From assembly GCF_042651065.1 (NCBI RefSeq), contig NZ_JBHSCH010000004.1, positions 189,300 through 253,299 of the forward strand: DNA of 64,000 bases, in the 5' to 3' direction. Every line of letters begins with the position of its first letter. The stretch's first letter is position 1. Under the pieces are notes generated by a model. That model saw only the letters and a program-made list of their open reading frames with translations, had not been told where the DNA came from and made no database searches. This document shows positions 19,090 through 28,709 of this stretch, in pieces. The translations under genes and the position numbers were made by a program. The DNA comes from Pseudoroseomonas aestuarii. GTDB taxonomy: Bacteria; Pseudomonadota; Alphaproteobacteria; Acetobacterales; Acetobacteraceae.

Positions 19090-19776
19090 TCAGGCCCCTT
19101 CCTTGCTTGGTTGCAACGCACAAACACTGCGATGGATGCTGCGGATCAGGTCCGGCAGGTCCTTCGTGTCCACCGGCGTGGCGGCGACATAGCGCGAGAC
19201 GATGTTCGCGGTGATCACCAGCGCCGCCGGAATGGTCCGTGGCGGGGCATCCTGCGCCCCGAGCGCCAGGATGCCACCGGCGATCGGCAGGTCCGGCGGC
19301 ACGGGCAGCGGCGGAAAAGCCAGGGATGGAGAAGGCAGCGGCGGAGAAGGCAGGGGCGGCGTGTCCTCCGCTTCCGGCGCCCCGGCATCCGCCGGCATCT
19401 CCGCCGGTTCCTGCGCCGCGGCCATGCCGGCAGGGACTGCCGCCGGAAGTGGTTCGGCGGCGGGCGGCTCGGCGGCGGGCGGCTCGGACGCGGCGATGTC
19501 GGAAGCGGTGGCATCCGCGGCGGCGGGAGCCGGCGCGGCAGGAGCAGCGGGCGCCTCGGGCGCGGGAACCGCCACGGGCCCGGGCTGTTCCAGAAGATGC
19601 CGGAGCGTGGCGGCCGTTTCGAAGAAGCCATCCTCCCGCATGATCAGCCAGGGCTCGCCCTGGATCCAGAACACGCGCCGTTGCATCGACAACACAGCCA
19701 CCTGTTGTGCATCAGCCGCGACCAGGCGGCAGCCGCGCGCCTTCGCAATGGCGGCCTCTTCAGGCGTCAGGTTCAC
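19090..19776 (-). CDS. MucR-like protein lacking the zinc finger, with novel N-terminus
   Basis: A 228-aa protein in three parts. Residues 1-65 form a folded-looking domain I do not recognise (it contains RRVFWIQGEPWLIMREDGFF). Residues about 66-165 are an Ala/Pro/Glu linker with direct peptide repeats (PPAAEPPAAEP; PSPPLPSPSL). The C-terminus has ITANIVSRYVAATPVDTKD followed by LPDLIRSIHRSV, which matches the N-terminal oligomerisation region of MucR/Ros regulators. The protein stops before any Cys2His2 finger, so direct DNA binding as in MucR is not expected. The upstream region is unusually AT-rich. Confidence 0.6.
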   Translation of the reverse strand: MNLTPEEAAIAKARGCRLVAADAQQVAVLSMQRRVFWIQGEPWLIMREDGFFETAATLRHLLEQPGPVAVPAPEAPAAPAAPAPAAADATASDIAASEPPAAEPPAAEPLPAAVPAGMAAAQEPAEMPADAGAPEAEDTPPLPSPPLPSPSLAFPPLPVPPDLPIAGGILALGAQDAPPRTIPAALVITANIVSRYVAATPVDTKDLPDLIRSIHRSVCALQPSKEGA

Positions 19777-20029
19777 GAAACTTTTGTCCTCCGAAGCCGG
19801 TCCGTGCGGGAGCGGTGGGTTCGCTTCTCGGCGGCCCGCTGTTGGATACTAACATGACTGGTGAAGCGACATGATAACCGCATGCGCGGAAGAATTGATA
19901 GAATTTGTTTTGATGGCGATGAATTAACGCGCTTCGTCCGTTTTTTTCTACAGTTGTTTGCGGTCCGCGCGCGAAGTTGAGAAGCGCCATCCCCTCCTCC
20001 CTTCAAGGGACCGGGGAACGGCGGCGTCC
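19777..20029. promoter_or_regulatory. AT-rich divergent intergenic region
   Basis: This 253-bp gap separates the MucR-like gene (minus) from the lipid kinase (plus). Its middle (about 19840-19965) is much richer in A and T than anything nearby, with runs such as GATAGAATTTGTTTTGATGG and a T7 tract at 19941-19947. Such a patch is a plausible divergent promoter and MucR-type target, but I cannot assign -10/-35 boxes with confidence. No gene is convincing here; short open frames overlapping it have no ribosome sites. Confidence 0.5.
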
Positions 20030-20917
20030 ATGCTGTGTTACCTCGGCATGCAAGCTCTTCTGTTCCACAATCCTTCCGCGGGGCAGGGCGACCATTCCCT
20101 GCGGGAGCTCACGGCGGCGCTCGAGAGAGCCGGCCTCTCCCTGCGCGTCTGCCCCAGCAAGGGCGAGGCCGCCGCCAGCGCGCTGGAGACGGCGCCGGAT
20201 CTGGTCATCGTGGCCGGCGGCGACGGCACGGTCGGGCGCATCGCCACGCGGATGCCCAGCAGGGCCCATCTGGCCATCCTGCCCTTCGGCACCGCCAACA
20301 ACCTGGCACGCTCCCTGGGGCTGTGGGATTCGCATCGGGCCTTCGCCGAATCCTGGAGGCAGGCCCGCCAGGTCCGGCTTGACCGCGCCTTCGTGGAAGG
20401 CCTGGGCGAGCGCCAGCGCTTCCTGGAGGCGGTGGGCTTCGGTGCGCTCGCGCGCGCTGTGGACCATGCCGACAAGAGCGGCACGGAAGGCATCGAGGCC
20501 GGGCGTGCCGCCTTCCGCACCATCCTCTCCCATGCCGAGCCGCGGCGCTTCCGGGCCCTGCTGGACGGCGAGCCATGGGAAGGGGAAAGCCTGTTCGCCG
20601 AAGCCATGAACATCCCGCTCTTCGGCCCCAACCTGGCCATCGCGCCGCAGGCCCGCCCCGGAGACGGCCGGCTGGACCTTGTGGTGCTGCCACCCGAGCG
20701 GCGCGAGGCCATGATCGCGTGGCTGCACGCCCCCGAGCAGGGGCCGCCGCCGACGTTAAGCCGCGCCGCGCATGAGATCGTCCTCTCATGGCCCGCCGGC
20801 CCGGTGCGGCAGGACGACACGTGCCGCGACGAGACGCTGCCCGAGGAAATCCGCCTGGGGCTGGAGCAGGAGGCGCTCACCGTGCTGGTTCCCGCCGCGG
20901 CGGAGCGCGTGGCATGA
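20030..20917 (+). CDS. Diacylglycerol/lipid kinase family protein
   Basis: A ~295-aa DAGK-catalytic-domain protein. The nucleotide motif VIVAGGDGTVGRIATRM and the ILPFGTANNLARSLG element (GGDGT and PxGTxN signatures) are clear, and a C-terminal beta domain holds IPLFGPNLAIAPQARPGDG...LDLVV. It phosphorylates a lipid alcohol such as diacylglycerol or a sphingoid base. Starts at 20030 or 20048 (MQALLFHNPSAG) are both possible; the first has a faint purine-rich ribosome site. Its stop overlaps the start of an inositol-monophosphatase-family gene (ATGA), suggesting linked inositol/lipid metabolism. Confidence 0.85.
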   Translation: MLCYLGMQALLFHNPSAGQGDHSLRELTAALERAGLSLRVCPSKGEAAASALETAPDLVIVAGGDGTVGRIATRMPSRAHLAILPFGTANNLARSLGLWDSHRAFAESWRQARQVRLDRAFVEGLGERQRFLEAVGFGALARAVDHADKSGTEGIEAGRAAFRTILSHAEPRRFRALLDGEPWEGESLFAEAMNIPLFGPNLAIAPQARPGDGRLDLVVLPPERREAMIAWLHAPEQGPPPTLSRAAHEIVLSWPAGPVRQDDTCRDETLPEEIRLGLEQEALTVLVPAAAERVA

Positions 20918-21759
20918 GCGCCGCCGGAGTCGGGCTGCCGGATGGGTTGAGCCCCGCCCTTCTGGCCGAGATCGAGGCGATGGCGCTGGAACTGGCCCGT
21001 CTGGCCGGGACGCAGATGGCGCAGGCGCTGGGCCATACCCTGGCCGTGGAATACAAGAGCGATCCCGCCGGGCAGCTCAGCCTGCGCGACCCGGTCTCGG
21101 AAGTGGACCGCGCCGTGGAAGTGCTGATGCGCGCCCGGCTGGCGGAGCGCTTTCCCGACCATGACGTGCTCGGCGAGGAGATGCCGGACCGCCCCGCCTT
21201 CGGCAGCCGCTTCGTCTGGGCGGTGGACCCCGTGGACGGTACCGCCAACTTCATCAACGGCTTTCCGCTTTTCTCCGGCTCCGTGGGCGTGTTGCTGGAC
21301 GGCCGGCCGATTGCGGGCGCGGTGTGGTGCGCCTCGAGCCACGCGCTGCGCGCCGGTGTCTATCACGCGACGGTGCAGAGCACGCTGCGCTTCGAGGAGG
21401 AGCCCGTCGCCCGCGCCTACAATCCGGCGATCCGCCGGCGCCTCGCCGGGCTGGCCAACCATGCGCCGAACATCCCCTCGGCCTGGGAGGTGCGGCGGAC
21501 CGGCTCGGCCGCCATCGAGTGCGCCTTCATCGCGGCGGGGCTGCTGGAAGTGGCCCGGTTCGAGCGGCCCAATGCCTGGGACGTGGCCGGCGGGTTCGCG
21601 CTGGTGCAGGCGGCGGGGGGCACCATCCGCACCCTTGGCGCAGAAGGGTGGGAGGATTTCGCGGGGTTCGGCGCCGCCGAGGAACTGGCGGGCTGGCGCC
21701 GGCCCGTGGTGCTGGGGCGGGCCGAGGCGGTGGAGCTGCTCTGCGCGGCCACCCGCTGA
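20914..21759 (+). CDS. Inositol monophosphatase family protein
   Basis: A 281-aa metal-dependent phosphatase. The Li-sensitive phosphatase signature is intact: HDVLGEEMP (metal Glu), WAVDPVDGTANFINGFP (DPxDGTxNF) and NAWDVAGGFALVQAAGG (WDxAGG). Substrates in this family include inositol phosphates, histidinol phosphate and 3'-phosphoadenosine 5'-phosphate. Translationally coupled to the upstream lipid kinase by an ATGA overlap. A 10-bp hairpin 12 bp downstream may end the transcript. Confidence 0.9.
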   Translation: MSAAGVGLPDGLSPALLAEIEAMALELARLAGTQMAQALGHTLAVEYKSDPAGQLSLRDPVSEVDRAVEVLMRARLAERFPDHDVLGEEMPDRPAFGSRFVWAVDPVDGTANFINGFPLFSGSVGVLLDGRPIAGAVWCASSHALRAGVYHATVQSTLRFEEEPVARAYNPAIRRRLAGLANHAPNIPSAWEVRRTGSAAIECAFIAAGLLEVARFERPNAWDVAGGFALVQAAGGTIRTLGAEGWEDFAGFGAAEELAGWRRPVVLGRAEAVELLCAATR

Positions 21760-21771
21760 AGGCGTGGAGAG

Positions 21772-21797
21772 GAGGGAGAGCGGCGTGGCTCTCCCTC
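21772..21797. terminator. 10-bp hairpin between convergent genes
   Basis: GAGGGAGAGC (21772-21781) pairs perfectly with GCTCTCCCTC (21788-21797) around a GGCGTG loop. It lies between the inositol phosphatase stop and the 3' end of a small minus-strand gene, where a shared terminator is expected. There is no T-run, so factor-independent termination would be weak. Confidence 0.55.
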
Positions 21798-21812
21798 AGG
21801 CGGAGGCGGCGG

Positions 21813-21968
21813 TCAGTTCAAGCTGGCATGGCGCACCAGCGCCACCAGCTCGGCCGGAAGATCCTGGTCCTGATCCAGGGCGGCAGGCTGCTCGAGATTG
21901 GCCCGCAGCCAGGCATCCAGCGCCCGGTCGGGCAGGCTGCGGAGGGCGGGCGGAGCTTGCGTCTTCAT
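21813..21968 (-). CDS. Small hypothetical protein
   Basis: A 51-aa open frame starting MKTQAPPALRSLPDRALDAW and ending LPAELVALVRHASLN. It is acidic in the middle (ALDQDQDLP) and helical-looking, and I do not recognise the family. The frame stays open upstream to an ATG at 22082, which would give 89 residues, but the extra part is Pro-rich and unstructured-looking. Coding status rests on position between a hairpin and a plausible promoter gap only. Confidence 0.4.
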   Translation of the reverse strand: MKTQAPPALRSLPDRALDAWLRANLEQPAALDQDQDLPAELVALVRHASLN

Positions 21969-22134
21969 CGTCTGTGGCCTGTCATCAGTCACGGGCTTCG
22001 CCCTCCCGGGCGCTTGCGTCTCGGCAGGATAACGGAGCGGAACAACGTACGGTTGCGGCTGCACCGTCATGATGACCGACATGGCAGAAGGCGTAACCTT
22101 TCTGCCACAGCACCGGCCCGGGCGGCCGCCGCCC

Positions 22135-23004
22135 TCAACCCGTGGCGTGGGCGAAGGTTTCGGCCAGCCCTTCCGCCAGCGGCCGGGGCGAGACCCCCAG
22201 CGTGGCGCGCATCTCGGCGATGTCGAAGGCCTTGTCCTCGGTCAGCCGGCGCAGCTCGTCCGGGCCGATGCGCGGCAGGCCGGGCACCAGCGCGGCCACG
22301 CGGCCCAGCAGGACGAGCGGCGCCAGCGGCATGGGCAGCACCGGCGGCGCCCGGCGCCCGGCGGCATGGGCCACCGCCGCCAGGAAATCCCGGTAGGCGA
22401 CGGGCTCCGGGCCGGCCAGCACCAGGGTGCGGGGGGTGGGCCAGTCGCGGTCCAGCGCCGCCAGCAGGCAGGCGGTCAGGTCGTCCTGGTAGATGGGCTG
22501 CACCAGGGCCCGGCCGCCCCCCGGCAGCGGCGCCACGGGCAGCCGGCGCAGCAGGGCCGCCAGGCGCTGCACGTTGTTCTCGCCCTGGGCGCCGTAGATC
22601 ATGGTGGGGTGCAGCATCACCCCCGGCTGGGGCCCCGACAGGAAGGCGGCCTCCCCGGCACGCACGCCATCGCCATGCGCGTCCGGCCAGCGCGAGAAGC
22701 GGCGCGTGGAACCGATCAGCACCAGCGTGGCATCCGGCGGCGCCGCCCGCTGGATGGCGGCCGCCCAGCGCGCATGGGCGGTGGAGACGATGCGCTCCGC
22801 CCCCTCCAGCGCCCGCGCCAGCGCCGTGTGGTCGCCGATCTCGGCCAGGCGGGGCTCGAGCGGGATGCCGCGCGCCGCCCAGCGGGCCGGGTTGCGCACC
22901 ACGGGGATGACGCTGTCGCCGCGGGCGAGGAGGGCGCGGCAGAGGGCCGCGCCAGTGCGCCCCGAGGCGCCGAGCACGGTGATGGCGGAGGCGGACCGGG
23001 TCAT
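22135..23004 (-). CDS. NmrA/NAD(P)-binding Rossmann-fold protein
   Basis: A 289-aa extended or atypical SDR. The N-terminal ITVLGASGRTGAALCRALL is the NADP-binding GxxGxxG turn, and the LHPTMIYGAQGENNVQRL segment is typical of NmrA-like and complex-I NDUFA9-like members. The usual catalytic YxxxK is not evident, so it may be a redox sensor or assembly factor rather than an enzyme. The start at 23004 (MTRSASAITVLGAS) is chosen over an in-frame ATG at 23040. Confidence 0.83.
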   Translation of the reverse strand: MTRSASAITVLGASGRTGAALCRALLARGDSVIPVVRNPARWAARGIPLEPRLAEIGDHTALARALEGAERIVSTAHARWAAAIQRAAPPDATLVLIGSTRRFSRWPDAHGDGVRAGEAAFLSGPQPGVMLHPTMIYGAQGENNVQRLAALLRRLPVAPLPGGGRALVQPIYQDDLTACLLAALDRDWPTPRTLVLAGPEPVAYRDFLAAVAHAAGRRAPPVLPMPLAPLVLLGRVAALVPGLPRIGPDELRRLTEDKAFDIAEMRATLGVSPRPLAEGLAETFAHATG

Positions 23005-23146
23005 GCCGCCGTCGCTAGAGGCTTCCGGCGGCAGGGGCAAGGGGCCCTGGCGCGTGGGGGAGGGGGGTGCTGGACCATTGCCGCCCCCTGACGCATCCTA
23101 CCGCGCGGACGGGGGCCACCCCGCCGGGAAGAACACAGGAAACGCC

Positions 23147-23677
23147 ATGCCGCTCTATGAACTGGATGGAATCGCGCCCCGCCTGCCGGAGGCCGGCCGC
23201 TACTGGATCGCCCCCGACGCGCATGTGATCGGCGACGTGACGCTGGGCGAGGATGTGGGCATCTGGTTCGGCGCCGTGCTGCGCGGGGACCGGACGCCCA
23301 TCATCGTCGGCGCCGGCACCAACATCCAGGAGGGCGCGATGCTGCACGCCGATCCCGGCGCGCCGCTGACCATCGGCGCCGGGGTGACGGTCGGCCACCA
23401 TGCCATCGTGCATGGCTGCACCATCGGCGACGGCACGCTGGTGGGCATGGGGGCCACGGTGCTGAACAATGCGCGGGTCGGCCGCAACTGCCTGATCGGC
23501 GCCAATGCCCTGGTGACCGAGGGCAAGGAATTCCCCGACAACTCGCTGATCATCGGCTCGCCCGCCAAGGCCGCGCGGGAGCTGGACGAGGCGGCGATCG
23601 CCGGCCTGCGCGCCTCGGCCGAGAACTACGTGCGGAACTGGCGCCGCTTCGCCAAGGGGCTGCGCCGCATCGACTGA
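23147..23677 (+). CDS. Gamma carbonic anhydrase family protein
   Basis: A 176-aa left-handed parallel beta-helix protein made of hexapeptide repeats. The GAVLRGDRTPIIVGAGTNIQ, HADPGAPLTIG, VGHHAIVHGCTIGDGTLVGM and LVTEGKEFPDNSLIIGSPAK stretches are diagnostic of the YrdA/PaaY/gamma-CA group. Three histidines in appropriate places (HAD, GHHA, HGC) could bind the zinc. Starts at an ATG with AGGA 7 nt upstream. Whether it hydrates CO2 or acts as a thioesterase-like partner cannot be told. Confidence 0.92.
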   Translation: MPLYELDGIAPRLPEAGRYWIAPDAHVIGDVTLGEDVGIWFGAVLRGDRTPIIVGAGTNIQEGAMLHADPGAPLTIGAGVTVGHHAIVHGCTIGDGTLVGMGATVLNNARVGRNCLIGANALVTEGKEFPDNSLIIGSPAKAARELDEAAIAGLRASAENYVRNWRRFAKGLRRID

Positions 23678-23701
23678 ACGCCCGGCGGCGGGCGGGGCGC
23701 C

Positions 23702-25068
<1,367 letters not shown>

Positions 25069-25069
<1 letters not shown>

Positions 25070-26898
25070 CACAGCGCCTTCCCGAAGGTCATGACGAATT
25101 CCGCGCCTTCCAGGCCCTCCGGGCGTTCCGGCGCCTCCAGCGTGCCGCCGAGATCGGCCACGATGTCGCGGCAGATCACCAGCCCCAGGCCGAGACCGGC
25201 GGATTTGGTGGTGGTGAAGGGCATGAACAATGAGCGGCGCACCACGGGCGCGAGGCCGGGGCCGTTATCGGCGACCCGCAGCGTGGCGCCGCCCTCCGGC
25301 CCGGCGGCGGCGCTGATGCGGATGCGGCCATCGGCGCGGCCCTGCAACGCCTCGATGGCGTTCTGGACGAGGTTCACCAGCACCTGCTCCAGCCGCACCC
25401 GCTCGGCGCGGAGCCGGGGCTCGCCCTCCACCGCCACCTCCACCGCGACGCCGTGCTGCCGCAGCCGGTGGCCGACCAGCAGCAGCGCCCCCTCGATGGC
25501 GGCGCGCAGGGCCACCGGCTCGCTCTCGCCGCCACCCTTGCGGGCGAAGCCGCGCAGCCCCTCGGTGATGGTGCCGATCCGCCCTGTCAGCCCGGCGATC
25601 GTCTCCACCGCGCGCCCGGCCGTGGCCGCGTCGCCGCGCCCCAGCAGCTTCAGCGCGTTGTCGGCGAAGGTGCGGATGGCGGCCAGCGGCTGGTTGATCT
25701 CATGCGCCACGCTGGCGGTGATCTGGCCGAGGATGGCCAGGCGGTTGGCCTGGGCCAGCTCGTCGCGCAGCCCGTGCAGCGTGGCCTCGGCGCGCTGGCG
25801 TTCCACTGCCTCGGCGCGCAGCCTTGCATTGGCGGTGCGCAGCTCGGCGGTGCGGAGGCTCACCTGCTCCTCCAGCTCCTGCCGGCGGGCGGCGTCGCGC
25901 GCCAGGTCGCGGCGCAGCTGGCCGCGCCGCCGCCGCGCCAGCGCCATGCCCGCCAGCATGGCGCCGCCCAGCAGCAGCGCGCCCAGCAGCGCCGCCAGGC
26001 GGGCCGGCTCCAGCACCGGGCGCACCGGGGCCAGCAGGGTCAGCGTCCAGCCGGTGCCGGGCACGGGGCGGGTGACGGGCAGGGCCGGGCTGTCCTCCGG
26101 CCGGGCGCCGGGCGGCAGGCGGCGCAGCGTGGCATCGCCGGCCAGCGGCGCGAGGCGGAGGTCGCCGAGCGGCGCATTGCCGAATTGCAGGCTCTCGCGG
26201 ATCGCCTCGTGCTCCGGCCCCGCCAGCGGCCGGGTGGCCAGGAAGTGCCAGGCCGGCACGCTGGTGACGGTGACGATGCCGCGCGGGTCCGTGGCCAGGA
26301 CGGGACCGGGCAGCCGGCGCCAGGCTTCCTCCACCGCCTCGAACTCCGCCTTGACGACGATGACGCCGGCCGGCCCGTCCCGCCCGTCCAGCCGCCGCGC
26401 CAGGTAGAGGCCGGGGCGGTTGCTGACGGTGCCGAGGGCGAAATGCTCCGCCGCGCCCTCGCGCAGCGCATCGCGGAAATAGGGGCGGAAGGCATAGTCG
26501 CTGCCGACGAAGCTGGTGCCGGTGCGCCAGTTGCTGGCGGCCAGCGCCACGCCGGTGCGGTCCAGCGCGTAGATCACGGCGGTGCGGGTGCCCTGGGCCA
26601 GCGCCTCCAGCTTGGCGTTCAGCGCCTCCAGCCGCGCCGGGCTGGGGGCGGCGAGCGCCTCCCGCAGGTCGGGGTCCTGCGCCAGGATGAGGGGCAGGCT
26701 GCGCTGCTTCTCGATCTCGGCCTGCAGCACGGCGCCGCGCAGCTCGGCGGCGGCGCCGGCCGAGGCGGCGAGGTCGGCCAGCACCCAGCGCCGCGCCAGA
26801 TGGTCGGCGCCACGGTCGAGCGCGAACAGCACGGCGAGGGCCGCGACAACCTGGAACAGGCTCCGCCATGGGCGGGCCGCGCCGGGCGCGGCGCTCAT
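25069..26898 (-). CDS. dctB: C4-dicarboxylate sensor histidine kinase DctB
   Basis: A 609-aa membrane sensor. TM1 about residues 12-30, periplasmic double-PAS (dCache) sensor region 31-300 with the YAFRPYFRDA motif typical of DctB, TM2 301-321, a coiled coil about 335-380, then the kinase core: phospho-His399 in SVAHEINQPL, N box NLVQNAIEAL and G boxes ADNGPGLAP and GLGLGLVICR. It probably senses succinate, malate or fumarate outside the cell and phosphorylates DctD. Divergent from dctA. Confidence 0.93.
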
Positions 26899-26917
26899 GC
26901 CGGATGCCCGCCAGGCC

Positions 26918-26966
26918 GGGCGGAAAGCCGCACAACGCCTCTGGAATCTGTGCGGAAATCCGCACG
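26918..26966. promoter_or_regulatory. Two palindromic activator sites upstream of dctA (putative DctD UAS)
   Basis: Site 2 is a perfect 7-bp inverted repeat, GTGCGGA-AA-TCCGCAC (26950-26965). Site 1 is a degenerate version, GGGCGGAAAGCCGCAC (26918-26933). Their centres are 32 bp apart, about three helical turns, so both face the same side of the DNA. They lie about 110-155 bp upstream of the expected dctA start and just upstream of dctB, as for the tandem DctD sites known upstream of rhizobial dctA. Binding by DctD is inferred. Confidence 0.75.
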
Positions 26967-27050
26967 ATCAGCGCCGGCGTGCCGGCCATGCCGCCGCACA
27001 AACATGTATAAGATCAAGGAGTAAGCCAGAGCGGCCGGACCCTGCCCGCT

Positions 27051-27066
27051 CTGGCACCCCCCTTGC
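27051..27066 (+). promoter_or_regulatory. Sigma-54 (-24/-12) promoter of dctA
   Basis: The sequence CTGGCACCCCCCTTGC matches the consensus TGGCAC-N5-TTGC exactly. The invariant GG (27053-27054) and GC (27065-27066) are separated by 10 bp, as required. The expected transcript start is near 27078, leaving a leader of about 93 nt before the dctA ATG at 27171. With the NtrC-type activator gene adjacent and palindromic sites upstream, this is a well-supported enhancer-dependent promoter. Confidence 0.9.
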
Positions 27067-27170
27067 CATGGGGGTTCCGAGCACCGCCCTCGCGGCGGTC
27101 CACACCACGGAACGACACCGCCGGCGCGGCGGCACGGCCACGCCGGAACTTCAGGCAGGGGGGGATATCC

Positions 27171-28511
27171 ATGGCCTATGCACCCATCCAAGCGGCGACC
27201 GCGCCCGGCGCGCCGCGCAAATTCTACCAGCACCTGTATGTGCAGGTTCTCTTCGCCATCGCCGTCGGCATCCTGCTCGGGCACTTCTATCCGCAGACCG
27301 GCGCGGACATGAAGCCGCTGGGCGACGCCTTCATCAAGCTGGTCAAGATGGTCATCGCCCCGGTCATCTTCCTGACGGTGGTGACCGGCATCGCCGGGGT
27401 GCGCGACATCGGCAAGGTCGGCCGCGTCGCCGGCAAGGCGATGCTCTACTTCCTGGTCTTCTCCACCCTGGCGCTGATCGTCGGGCTGATCGTGGCCAAC
27501 ATCGTGCAGCCCGGCGCCGGGCTGAACGTGGACCCCGCCACGCTCGACCCCAAGGCCGTCTCCGGCTACGCCGCCAAGGCGCACGAGACGACGCTGGTCG
27601 GCTTCCTGACCAACATCATCCCCGCCTCCCCGGTGGCCGCGTTCGTCTCGGGCGACATCCTGCAGGTGCTGTTCTTCTCGGTGCTGTTCGGCATCGCCCT
27701 CGCCTCGGTGGGCGACAAGGCGGAGCCGGTCATGGCCGTGCTGCACTCCGCCTCGGCCGGCATGTTCAAGCTGGTGGCCATCCTGATGAAGGCCGCGCCG
27801 ATCGGCGCCTTCGGCGCCATGGCCTTCACCATCGGCCGCTACGGCATCGGCTCCATCGCCAGCCTGGCGCTGCTGATCGCCACCTTCTACCTCACGGCGC
27901 TGATTTTCGTGCTGGTCGTGCTGGGGGCGGTCGCCCGCTACAACGGCTTCTCGATCCTGGCGCTGATCCGCTACATCAAGGAGGAGCTGCTGCTGGTGCT
28001 CGGCACCTCCTCCTCCGAGGCGGCGCTGCCGACACTGATGGAGAAGATGGAGCGCGCCGGCTGCCGCAAGTCGGTGGTGGGGCTCGTGGTGCCCACCGGC
28101 TACAGCTTCAACCTGGACGGCACCAACATCTACATGACCATGGCGGCGCTGTTCATCGCCCAGGCCACGGGCATCGAGCTGAGCCTGTGGGACCAGGTGC
28201 TGCTGCTGCTGGTGGCCATGCTCTCCTCGAAGGGCGCGGCGGGCATCACCGGCGCGGGCTTCATCACCCTGGCCGCCACCCTCTCGGTGGTGCCGGCGGT
28301 GCCGGTGGCCGGCATGGCGCTGATCCTCGGCATCGACCGCTTCATGTCCGAGTGCCGGGCGCTGACCAACCTGGTGGGCAATGCGGTGGCCTGCATCGTC
28401 GTCGCCCGCTGGGAAGGCGAGCTGGACCAGGAGCAGCTGCGCCTGGCGCTCAGCGGCAAGGCGCTGCCGGAGGCGCCGGAGGCCATCGGGCTGGCGCAGC
28501 CGGCCGAGTGA
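27171..28511 (+). CDS. dctA: C4-dicarboxylate:cation symporter DctA
   Basis: A 446-aa inner-membrane dicarboxylate/amino acid:cation symporter importing succinate, fumarate and malate. It has eight predicted membrane helices and two hairpin loops. The serine-rich re-entrant motif is LLLVLGTSSSEAALPTLMEK and the substrate/cation motif is PTGYSFNLDGTNIYMTMAALF. The ATG at 27171 follows a CAGGGGGGG ribosome site; the frame is open further upstream but that part overlaps the sigma-54 promoter. A strong terminator follows at 28559. Confidence 0.95.
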   Translation: MAYAPIQAATAPGAPRKFYQHLYVQVLFAIAVGILLGHFYPQTGADMKPLGDAFIKLVKMVIAPVIFLTVVTGIAGVRDIGKVGRVAGKAMLYFLVFSTLALIVGLIVANIVQPGAGLNVDPATLDPKAVSGYAAKAHETTLVGFLTNIIPASPVAAFVSGDILQVLFFSVLFGIALASVGDKAEPVMAVLHSASAGMFKLVAILMKAAPIGAFGAMAFTIGRYGIGSIASLALLIATFYLTALIFVLVVLGAVARYNGFSILALIRYIKEELLLVLGTSSSEAALPTLMEKMERAGCRKSVVGLVVPTGYSFNLDGTNIYMTMAALFIAQATGIELSLWDQVLLLLVAMLSSKGAAGITGAGFITLAATLSVVPAVPVAGMALILGIDRFMSECRALTNLVGNAVACIVVARWEGELDQEQLRLALSGKALPEAPEAIGLAQPAE

Positions 28512-28558
28512 CGCGCCGCGCGCGCCGGGGCGACCAGCCCCGGACCGCGCCGGAGGCC

Positions 28559-28592
28559 GGCCGGGGGAGCATCCGCTTCCCCGGCCTTTTTT
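28559..28592 (+). terminator. Rho-independent terminator of dctA
   Basis: GGCCGGGGGAG (28559-28569) pairs with CTTCCCCGGCC (28576-28586), with a single G-T wobble, around a CATCCG loop and is followed by six T residues (28587-28592). It lies 48 bp after the dctA stop and 118 bp before thiM, so the two genes are transcribed separately. Confidence 0.88.
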
Positions 28593-28709
28593 GCGCCGCT
28601 GCCCGGCGGCCCCGCCGCTTGTGGCCGGCCCGCGGCCGCCGCAACATGCCGGCCCGCCACGGCCTGCCCGCCGTGGCCTGCCCGCCGGATTGCCAAGGGA
28701 GTTCCACCC

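Noticed and set aside
19760..20006. Overlapping short minus-strand open frames in the AT-rich gap upstream of the lipid kinase.
   Set aside because: No ribosome sites, no conserved protein features, and mutual overlap in different frames.
21813..21968. NepR-type anti-sigma factor identity for the small protein.
   Set aside because: Only a loose resemblance in the LPAELVALV tail; the core helices of NepR are not recognisable and no phyR or ecfG gene is adjacent.
28593..28709. TPP riboswitch upstream of thiM.
   Set aside because: The conserved CTGAGA and ACCTGATC-type segments and the expected stems are absent in the 117-bp leader.
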